A stretch of 64,000 nucleotides of DNA. Source: Dipteris shenzhenensis. Lineage: Eukaryota; Polypodiophyta; Polypodiopsida; Gleicheniales. Below are positions 1 through 8,137 of this stretch, one piece after another. Each line of letters begins with the position of its first letter. The first letter of the stretch is position 1. Location of the stretch: NCBI GenBank assembly GCA_047967505.1, contig CM106541.1; one strand, 5' to 3'. The notes under the pieces were generated by a model. That model saw only the letters and a program-made list of their open reading frames with translations, had not been told where the DNA came from and did not search any database. The translations under genes and the position numbers were made by a program.

Positions 1-726
1 CACCTCCAATGTGATGTGGGAGCAACAAGATAAGTACCCAAACATACTATTTGAAGACCTTGCATCCACAAGTTCCCTGGTTTTGAATTTAAGTCCCTTT
101 TTTTAAATTATTCAAAAGTAGTAAATGGACTGGTAGAAACCGTAACTAATCGCTCTACAAAATTAAAATCAATTAATTAATGTCTCTCTATCCCCCCCTA
201 ATCGCCCAATTATTAATTAAGCTAAGCTCTAAACCCCCTAATTGCTTAATCATTGATTAACCCAGCGTATACCTCCCCCACCCCGCACGCTCCTTAGTCT
301 CCACCCTCCTTTACCCGCGCTTGCTCCTTACTCTCCATGCTCCCTCCTCCTCCCACTACTCCTGGTTCCTCCTCCCTCCCCCCACTCCTCCTCCCCCTCC
401 TCATCTTCCTCCACTCCTCCTCCTCCTCCTTCTCCCCCTCCTCCTTCCTCCTCCGTTGTGTGCTTCCTCCCCACTCCCCATCCCCCTTCTTCCTCTATGT
501 TTGTATTGGGAGGGCTTCATAGCCCCCCCTTGCATGTTCTCTAATGAGCCCCCCCCTCCTCCTCTTATACGCACAGAGGTTATACGCACAGAGGCGGCTA
601 AAGCTTCTAGAGTGTGTAGGCTCTGGAACTTTCCAGGCAGAAGCTAGCAGAAGGATTGACAAGATGCAAGCATTCATTAGTTAATTCCATTCATTTATTC
701 AAGTTCCAACCTTAATACCTTCATTC
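1..726. repeat. Direct repeat, copy 1 (partner at 46493-47236)
   Basis: This block matches 46493-47236 almost base for base, in the same orientation, apart from small indels. It includes a long pyrimidine-rich stretch (about 300-500) that yields proline and leucine-rich open frames, which I take to be fortuitous. Similarity stops at a TTCATTC motif; the sequence beyond it differs in the two copies. I see no clear LTR ends or transposase, so the type of element is unknown. Confidence 0.8.
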
Positions 727-731
727 GTGTG

Positions 732-750
732 TGTTGGCACAGAGTCAACA
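732..750 (-). repeat. Isolated family A LTR terminus
   Basis: The 19 bases TGTTGGCACAGAGTCAACA equal the outer end of the family A LTR (compare 1937-1955). Eight bases separate them from the full LTR that starts at 759. This may be a leftover of an earlier insertion or of recombination between LTRs. Confidence 0.55.
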
Positions 751-758
751 TATCAAAT

Positions 759-1955
759 GTTGGCTCTTTCCTACTGCTTTCGTAGGAAGAGCTGGGTATT
801 CTATGTTTGTAGGGTTCCGAGGCTTTTTGTCACCTACAGATATATTAGAGTTGTCGATTGTAGTATACGTGTAGCTTAGGACCTCGAGTCGTGTTCCGGT
901 GAGAGACGTAGGCTTAAGTGTGGTAGGCAAACAAAGTGCATGCATGTGTAAAAGGAAGTAAATCATCTTTGTTGAGGTAATGAAGGCTTTCGCCTTCATT
1001 GGGGGTTGTAGGGTTTAGGAGGAGTTTAAGGGTTAGAAGGAGGTTCTAGGGTAAGAAGGAGGTTCCAGGGCTTAGAAGGAGGTTCAAGGGTTTAGAAGGA
1101 GGTTCAGGGTTTAGAAGGAGGTTCCAGGGTTCAGAAGGAGGTTCCAGGGTTCAGAAGGAGTCCAGGGTTAGAAGGAGGTTCCAGGGTTTAGAAGGAGTTC
1201 TAGGGTTTAGAAGGAGGTTCCAGGGTTTAGAAGGAGGTTCCAAGGTTCAGGGTAGAGTACATGGTGGAGAACTCGTCTCCCTCGTAGATCATGGAGTTTT
1301 AAGAGTTGAGGAACAAAGGGTTTAGGGGAGCATAAGAGTGGGAGAGGAAGAAGGTGTAAGAGCATGGGGGAAAGAAGAGAGAGGAGGGAGGAGGAGGAGG
1401 GAGGAGGAGGAGAGAGGAGGAGGAGGAGGAGGGAGGAGGAGGAGGAGGAGGGAGGAGGAGGAGGAAGGAGGAGGAGGGAGGAGGAGAGGGAGAGGGTGGG
1501 TTGCAAGGTTGGAGGAGAGGGGAGGATGAGTTGCAAGGTTAGGACATGCTTTTGGACGTGGAGTGCAAGGAAGCATGGACACTTGAGACAAATGCTTGGA
1601 ATACCAAAGTAGACTCAACACAATGCCCCAAAGAGTGTGGGCTTCATTCCATTATGGGGTATTTATACAAGTTGGAGAGCTTCTCTCTCTGCATGTAACA
1701 CAAAGTTGTAACACAAAGTTGTATCACAAAGTTGAAACACAAAGTTGTAACACAAAGTTGTAACACAAATTTGTATCACAAAGTTGTAACACATTCTTTT
1801 TCTACATGTAGAAGTTGTAACACAAAGTTGTAACACAAAGTTGTATCACAAAGTTGTATCACAAAGTTGTAACACAAAGTTGTAACACAAAGTTGTATCA
1901 CAAAGTTGTATCACATTCTCTTTCTACATAAGTTCATGTTGGCACAGAGTCAACA
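759..1955 (-). repeat. Family A 3' LTR (1197 bp)
   Basis: On the minus strand it starts TGTTGACTCTGTGCC and ends AGAGCCAACA, with short terminal inverted repeats TGTTG/CAACA. From start to end on that strand it holds a block of 13-bp repeats (ACAACTTTGTGWT), a TATA box, a CCTCCT-rich tract, and about 20-bp repeats related to AACCTCCTTCTRAACCCTGG. The solo LTR at 28256-29452 has the same length of 1197 bp. Open frames over these tracts encode low-complexity Pro/Ser/Leu or Arg/Glu/Gly strings and are not genes. Confidence 0.9.
1656..1667 (-). promoter_or_regulatory. LTR TATA box
   Basis: On the minus strand this reads TATAAATACCCC and is conserved in every family A LTR seen here (13366-13377, 19961-19972, 29140-29151, 29587-29598). 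It lies between the 13-bp repeat block and the purine/pyrimidine tract, as expected for the core promoter at the U3/R boundary. Confidence 0.7.
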
Positions 1956-2737
1956 TACTCCCGGATTCATTTTATTACCCGTCCTCGGGTTATGGCTTAT
2001 TTTGATTTCAGAGTTGGGATGCCATGTGCGTAATCCAGTGGCTGTTTAGCTTGTGGCATGTGAGTCATTCCTATTGTAATGCTTTTGCACCATACAATTT
2101 GTAGTCTATAGTCAAGAAGCTTATCTCCTCTTAAGGAGGGGTAGATGGCTATGAATGTCAGAGGGGATCTCGTTGCTGAGGTTGCGGAATCTGCCATCGA
2201 ATCTTCTTGGGAAGAGGTTTGGCAGGGGTCTCATTGTTGAGGCTAGCATTTCTTTCTATCTTGCATACATGTTGGATGTGACTGCACCCGTATCATTGAG
2301 CTTGGAGAAAATTAGTATGCAAGTCGGATATTTTTGCATATAGGAGATGACTGTGATGTTTGGCAGGGGTCTTGTTGTAGAGGCTGCAGACTCTTTTGCC
2401 AATTCATTTAGAGTTTTGGCAGAGCTTTGTGTCATGCTTGTGAATTCATTGCATGCTTTGAGAGTATGGAATGAGAGTGTGTGATACTATTATTGATGCA
2501 ATCTATTATGTGCCTATGCAAAATCATGTGAGTGCATGTGATGTGTCTAACTATATGCTTATTTGTGGGATTTATTAGGGAAACTAAGACTCAATCATCC
2601 CTAATACGAAATTGATTAGGTCTTCCTACATATGCAAAAACATGCATATGCCAGTGAGTGTGCGTGTAACAATCTCGTGCAAACTATATGTGCAAAAATG
2701 TGCATATGCGAGTGAGTGCTTGTGATACAAGCTAATC
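1956..2737 (-). other. Family A 3' non-coding region and polypurine tract
   Basis: On the minus strand, CCGGGAGTA next to the LTR is the likely polypurine tract. The rest matches the 3' spacer of copy 2 (27151-28072), including one partial unit of its roughly 140-bp tandem repeat (about 2150-2420) and repeats of GCATATGCAC-type sequence near 2640-2720. No coding frame is credible. Confidence 0.7.
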
Positions 2738-4770
2738 CTAACTAAGGAAGACTTGGTTTCCCAAATTTTCATTTTTGTCGAGGATGGCTTGCATGTTGAA
2801 GTAGTAGAGCTTTAGTTGGCTCCCGTTTATTGTTGTGTTGAATTGGACTCCGTCCAAGGTTTCTAGTGGCACAGCTTGAACTTCAGATGCTTTTCGTGGT
2901 CTTGGCATTGCTATGGGGACACTGCCACTTGTGTAATTCTTAAAGTACTCTAGCATGTCTTGAAGATCAGCCTTTGATGGTGTTGAACTAGCCTATCATG
3001 TGCCATGTGCACGGGGCTGCATAGTATTATAATTTGTTGGGTGCTTGGAGACCCTCTTTTTTTTTTCCCTTTTTTTTTGGGGGGGTGAATTCTTTTGATC
3101 GATCTTCATACGCACATGTGGCTTATACTTTCGAAACTTCTTATGTTGGGAACTGTGGGGTAACTTTTCCACTGGTAAGGTGTTTCCAAGTAAGGGTTCA
3201 TTTGCTGCGCATACTCCTTCCAGTCCCTCAGGGGACCATTCAAGAGGCGGTGATCTGATTTTGAGGAAGCCGACTTTGCAAGGTACAATTTGACAATTCT
3301 TGATTGGACTCGTTTGACTTCATTGAAGTGCTCGGCCTTGGCTTTTCTGTGATTTCCTCCTTCAGCTTTCGTGCGAGATCTTCTGCTGTTATTCAACTTT
3401 GGAGGTTCAACTTTTGGGAGCTCGACTGCCATTAGGGCATGCAGAATGGCTAAGTCATTATCAAAGATTTGACCTTTAATTTCAGCATTTGCAGCCTCTG
3501 TTTCAAGGTCCCAAGGAAAATCTGAGTCATCATTGGTATGGGTACCTTCTTCAGGTTCATTATGCCATTCGAGGTCAGCCATAAAGAATGGCATCTCTAG
3601 ATCGATTGGTTCTTCATGTTTGAGTGGAGGATCTACTTGTAGCGCCTTAGCATCGATCTGTGAGAAGATGGGGTCTAATGAATGGTAGTTGTCGATGGTT
3701 GCCAATGTTTGTATCCATTTATTTACATTGCTTTGTGAGTCACCTGCTATGGCATGCTATTGCAAGGGAGCTGATTTGCTTGAGATTGCTGTTGAAGATG
3801 TGTCATCCAACGCCCTAGGCACAATTGGTTTAATAGCTCCTGTCCCCACATTCACCCTAACTGCAGTGTCTCGATTCTGAATTGTCAGTCTATCAATTCC
3901 CCAGTCATGGAGGACTGATGCTTCTCATAACCAAGGATGTCCGAGTAAGATTTGATAGGATTTTTTGGGGAGATCCAAGATTGTGAATTGAAGGGAAAAG
4001 CGGATGCCTGTGATCTTTGTGGACACGCCATTCACTATTCCCAAGGGTTTAGCCCGTGAATCATCGGCAAGGTGTATGTTGAAATTAGCCTTTTGCATTG
4101 GTGGGAGACCCCATTCTTTGTAGAGCTCCTTTGATAGGACATTGACACCTGCTCCACCATCCACTATGGCTTGGACTTCATTATATGCCTTGTGGATCAA
4201 AGGCACAGTATTGTTGTGTATGTCATCTCTCTCACCCATTTGCACAGGGATATCTTCAATGTCGTTCATAGGTGGAGGGGGATTTGTGAGTTCAATCCAT
4301 CCTTTGAAACTCTCCCAGAGATTGGGACAATTCCGTATGAGGATTCCGATGGGAATTGACATAGGGCAAGTCAGGATGCTAGAGAGTGCGGCTCCTTCAA
4401 GTTGACGTGGCGGTACATTCTATTGTGGAGTCTGTTGTTGGAACAAAGGCTCGCATACAGTATCAATACTTTGTGGGGCCAAGTCATGGATTGGGTCTTG
4501 AGCTTGTTTCTGAGCCTCAAATTGAGCTTATTCATTTTGGACCCATTGCTGAAGTACCTGAAAACGAGCCTTCTCCACCTCTGCATTCGGGTATGGAGCT
4601 TCTTTTATTTGAGGCTTGGGAGTTGATGTGGATGAGCTCGGCTGCTCATTGCTTGGCGGAGGTGGAGGCACTTGTGCTTTCTTTTTCAGAAGTCCCTTTG
4701 GTTGGATTGGAATGTTAGGGTCCTTGGTGGTGTGAATGGACTTTAAGTCCAACCGAGGGGTTGAAACCAA
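2738..4770 (-). pseudogene. Family A polyprotein remnant: protease region fused to integrase tail
   Basis: Read on the minus strand from 4770. First comes a proline-rich linker (PPPPPSNEQPSSSTSTP), then an aspartic protease with active-site stretch AIVDGGAGVNVLS (about 4110-4170), an acidic linker (HTNDDSDFPWDLE), and KNYTSGSVPIAMPRPRK. At 2875/2876 this joins directly to AVPLETLDGVQF, the end of the integrase C-terminal region. In copy 2 the same two points lie 2.66 kb apart and enclose RT, RNase H and integrase. The junction is open in frame. Stops and frameshifts occur elsewhere, for example near 3060 and 4370, so no working product is expected. Confidence 0.85.
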
Positions 4771-5095
4771 GTTGATCCAGTTAGATTAACTAACCTATTT
4801 GTCTAGTTAGATGCTAATCAGTTAGTCTAACCTAGCCTAGTGATGGTTAGACTGACCATAGTTAGTTCAAATAACCTAGTTAGAGTAACTAACGAACAGT
4901 TAGATTGACCTAACTATGGTCATGACTAACTGAGTTAAGGTCAAAACTAACCTAACCAAGGTCAATAGTAACCTAGGTTAAAACTAACTTAACCTAGCCT
5001 AGGTTAATGAACCTAACCTAGCCTAAGTAACCTAACTAACATAGTCTAACCTAACCTAACCACAACTAACCTAACTAAAGTTAGTTTAGGGTTTT
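4771..5095. repeat. TAACC/CTAAC-rich degenerate repeat
   Basis: Irregular copies of CTAACC, AACCTAG and GTTAG fill this stretch. Runs such as CTAACCTAACCTAACC occur near 5045, but the unit varies and is not the plant telomere repeat CCCTAAA. No coding frame is seen. Confidence 0.75.
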
Positions 5096-5511
5096 TTTTT
5101 TGTGGACAGTGGAGGGGTGTCGCTCCCGACGGCGCGGGGGGGTGGGGGGGATTTGCACAGGGGGTTTCGCACAGGGGGACGAGGGGGGAGAGGAGAGGGG
5201 GGCGGGGGGTGATGCGAGAGGGGGGCGGGGGGTGAGGGGAGAGGGGGACGGGGCGGGGCGGGTTGAGAGGGGGTGCGAGGCGGGTGAGAGGTGGGGGGCG
5301 GGGGTGTGGGGTAGCACTGCAGGGAAGCGCCACGGGGCGGGGGAGGTGGGGGGCGGGTGGCGTGGAGGAGGTGGGGTGGGTGGGCTCCGTCGCTAGAGGG
5401 GCGAGCATCGTGCTGCCCTGTGGGCGACACTGCGCACGGGCACCCGGTGCCGCTGTGGGCACGGGCCCGCGACATCAAGGGCCTAAGGGCCCTTGCTTAG
5501 TAGGGAGCGAT

Positions 5512-5512
<1 letters not shown>
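5096..5512. repeat. G-rich low-complexity block
   Basis: The plus strand is strongly G-rich, with many runs of three or more G. Frames on both strands are long only because composition excludes stops; they encode Pro-rich or Gly/Arg-rich strings with no domain. It sits between the end of family A homology and the GA tract. Confidence 0.75.
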
Positions 5513-5567
<55 letters not shown>

Positions 5568-5636
5568 TGGTAGAGAGAGGGGGGGTATGGGGAAGAGAGA
5601 GAGAGAGGGGGAGGGTGGTAGAGAGAGGGGGGTATG

Positions 5637-5677
<41 letters not shown>

Positions 5678-5810
5678 AGGGGGAGAGAATGATAGAGAGA
5701 GAGGAAGAGAGAGAGAGGGGGAGGGAAAGAGAGAGATAGAGAGAGAAAGGGGGAGGGATAGAGAGTGGGGGGGGGGAGTGGTAGAGAGAGGGGGGTAAGG
5801 GGGAGAGAGA
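5513..5810. repeat. (GA)n tract, interrupted
   Basis: A pure GA run of about 50 bp (5513-5562) is followed by GA blocks separated by G-runs up to about 5810. A similar tract stands at 45951-45999. Composition only; no gene. Confidence 0.9.
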
Positions 5811-6235
5811 GATGGAGGGGGAGGTGGAGATGGAGGGGGGAGGGGGAGGGGGTGGTGGAGATGGATGGGGAGGGGGGAGGGGGAGGTGGAGATGGAGGGG
5901 GGAGGGGGAGGGGGAGGTGGAGATGGAGGGGGAGTTGGAGATGGAGGGGGGAGGGGGAGGGGGTGGTGGAGATGGAGGGGGAGGGGGGAGGGGGAGGTGG
6001 AGATGGAGATGGAGGGGGGAGGGGGAGGGGGTGATGGAGATGGAGGGGGGAGGGGGAGGTGGAGGTGGAGGGGGGAGGGGGAGGGGGAGGTGGAGATGGA
6101 GGGGGAGGGGGGAGGGGGAGGTAGAGATGGAGGGGGAGATGGAGGGGGAGGTGGAGATGGAGGGGGAGGAGGGAGGGGAGGTGGAAATGGAGGGGGGAGG
6201 GGGAGGTGGAAATGGAGGGGGAGGGGGAGGGGGAA
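5811..6235. repeat. Purine minisatellite (GGAGGTGGAGATGGAGGGG)
   Basis: Tandem, variable units built from GGAGGTGGAGATGGA and GGGGGAGG, nearly all purine on the plus strand. The long Gly/Glu/Trp frames and their Pro-rich antisense partners follow from this composition and are not genes. Confidence 0.85.
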
Positions 6236-6935
6236 AAAAAAAGAGAGCAAAAAACTTGATGGATGGAAATCGAAAAGGAGGGAGAAGTGGTCACCTGAAC
6301 GCTCTCCAAGTCTTTCTCGATGTAACGGGATTGTTGTGGAACAATGGACGGTGGGTGGATATATGGAAGAAAGATTTGGAATGAGACCATTTAAGCATTA
6401 CAATTTCTGTATGTGAAGCATGTATCCGGAAGAGATGGGCTCGAAGTCACTTACAATGTGAGGATGGGAGTAAGGTGGTGGTCGATGGAGAGGGAGGAGT
6501 GTCTTGCGTGGGGCTCGGAATGAAGAAGAGAATGGAGGCAAAAAGTGAAAGATGAAGAATGAGGGGGTGAAGTTGGTTTTTATAGGATTTATTTTAGGTT
6601 TAGGGTTTAACCCTAAACTCTTCCCGAGCCATAACTCTTTATGGATAGCTCGGTTTTCTTTTCTGAAAAAAGGTAAAATGATCAAAATTGCAAGCTCTAT
6701 GCATTTGTGTCCACTACCTAGCCTGATTGTATATCATGTGGCTTCTATTTAAGAAATAAAGAAAATTTCTTAAGGTAGTAACCCAAGGTTGATGCTTAGG
6801 GTTGATATGTTTGGCTAGAAATGGGAAAAAAAATTTACTCTCCTTGCCCTTGAGTGTTATGTTCGTGAAAGTTCAAAGTAGTTTGTTGTTTTATACATAC
6901 CTACGTATGTTTACTCACTACTTGAGATGCTAGTC
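6236..6935 (-). other. Family A copy 1 leader region
   Basis: Unique-looking DNA between the minisatellite and the primer-binding site, in the position of the 5' untranslated leader of the minus-strand element. It includes an A-rich run (6234-6242) and GTTTAGGGTTTAACCC near 6600. Short frames such as 6398-6685 (minus) show no recognisable domain. Confidence 0.5.
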
Positions 6936-6953
6936 TCCCCGGCAACGGCGCCA
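6936..6953 (-). promoter_or_regulatory. Primer-binding site (Asp-tRNA type)
   Basis: On the minus strand this reads TGGCGCCGTTGCCGGGGA and lies two bases downstream of the LTR end at 6956. The sequence is the known PBS of plant Athila/Tat-type gypsy elements, complementary to the 3' end of tRNA-Asp. It fixes the strand of the element and marks the flanking LTR as the 5' one. Confidence 0.88.
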
Positions 6954-6955
6954 AA

Positions 6956-7263
6956 TGTTGTCTCTTTCCTACTGCTTTCATAGGAAGAGCTGGGTATTCT
7001 ATGTTTGCAGGGTTTCGAGGCTTTTTGTCACCTACAGATATATTAGAGTTGTCGATTGTAGTATGCGTTTAGCTTAGGACCTCGAGTCGTGTCCCAGTGA
7101 GAGACGTAGGCTTAAGTGTGGTAGGCAAACAAAGTGCATGCATGTGTAAAAGGAACATAAATCATCTTTGTTGAGGTAATGAAGGCTTTCGCCTTCATTG
7201 GGGGTTGTAGGGTTTAGGAGGAGTTTAAGGGTTAGAAGGAGGTTCCAGGATAAGAAGGAGGTT
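6956..7263 (-). repeat. Family A 5' LTR, U5-side part
   Basis: Matches 759-1060: the TGTTG terminus, the hairpin CTTTCCTAC/GTAGGAAGAG, and the first AGGAGGTTCCAGG repeats. It is interrupted at 7263 by the copia insertion and continues at 12750. Confidence 0.9.
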
Positions 7264-7561
7264 TGTTGAGATATCAAGCTCTATCCCCGACATATCTCCT
7301 GGATGACTATCATTTATGTCACCGCCTATGTTAGATGTACTCGTGGTGTAGTTAGACTACCACGTATGTTTTTGGTTTGGGTTCACATATGAACCACGTA
7401 TTCTAGGTTTTGACATATAGGGTATTTCCCTCTTCTATTGTATTGTTGTTGTGTGCAAAAGTGAAGAAAGGCTTCACCCTCCAACCTTGTGTCCTCTCTC
7501 TTTTGTGTGTTGTGAAGAAAGCTGAACTTGAGTCTCCTATCTCTCTCCCTTATTCTTTACA
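7264..7561 (+). repeat. Copia 5' LTR (298 bp)
   Basis: Starts TGTTGAGATATC and ends CTTTACA. It matches 12452-12749 except for A/T in GTTAGATGTAC versus GTTAGTTGTAC and G/T in TTGTTGTTGTG versus TTGTTTTTGTG. Confidence 0.95.
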
Positions 7562-7573
7562 TGGTATCAGAGC
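7562..7573 (+). promoter_or_regulatory. Primer-binding site, initiator Met tRNA
   Basis: TGGTATCAGAGC directly follows the 5' LTR and is the standard plant copia PBS, complementary to the 3' end of the initiator methionine tRNA. Confidence 0.93.
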
Positions 7574-8137
7574 CTTGTTCGTGGTAAGGAGCTCAAGAAA
7601 GCTAGCCAAGTTTATGGTTTCCTGGTAAGAGGACCAGTGTAGCTTTCCTATTTCGAGTTTGGGAGCAAATCTCTGCAGGTAGCACAGCCAGAAGTGCAGG
7701 AGTGCACTGCTTCAGATTGAGAGGCCCTTCGCGGTGCGGCGAGAGCGCAGTATATGCTGCGGGAGAGGGCGAAGCCTTTGGTGAATTTATTTTTCTGATT
7801 TGAGGCCATTTCGGGGCCCGTTTGAAGGCGGAAGTTCTTCGCAGGCACTCAGGAAAAGGCCCTGTTTTTGCTGTGCGACCACCGCGCAGCTAGTCGGTGG
7901 AAAGGTGCCACAGAAATTGCATCGTATGCCTATGTGCAGAGATATTGGGAGTTGCAGATTCATGCCTGTTGCCTGTTGATGCAAAATCATCACGAGGAAG
8001 TGACTGTGTGGTGAAATACCACTTTCGTCAGTGTTGTAGATCTGCCCCTGTGAGGCTTTTCGCAGAAGCTTTGCTATTTGCCCTTGTGAGGCATTTGCTG
8101 TGTTTACAGGTTGCTGTTGCAATTCGTGATTTGTAAA
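7574..8137 (+). other. Copia untranslated leader
   Basis: About 560 bases between the PBS and the gag start. Short frames here show no domain. The leader presumably holds packaging and dimerisation signals, but none can be identified by eye. Confidence 0.7.

Noticed and set aside
1207-1621. Ser/Pro/Leu and Arg/Glu-rich frames in LTR tracts (also at 13007-13331, 20007-20333, 28702-29106, 29633-30065)
   Set aside because: They lie on the GGAGGA/CCTCCT part of family A LTRs and vary with unit number.
1697-1920. Regular short repeats resembling a CRISPR array
   Set aside because: These are 13-bp minisatellite units without unique spacers, in a plant LTR.
3034-3258. Plus-strand frame over the T/G-run at 3058-3086
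   Set aside because: It is antisense to the gypsy remnant and driven by homopolymer runs.
5040-5075. Telomere-like CTAACCTAACCTAACC
   Set aside because: The unit is not CCCTAAA, the array is short and irregular, and it is embedded in transposon DNA.
5046-6416. Many long Pro-, Gly- or Arg-rich frames on both strands
   Set aside because: They arise from G-rich, GA and GGA repeats where stop codons are rare by composition. No domain, start context or conservation supports a protein.
8111-8137. Upstream ATG of the copia frame as start
   Set aside because: The first nine residues (MLLQFVICK) look unlike Gag; the ATG at 8138 opens directly on the Gag motif.
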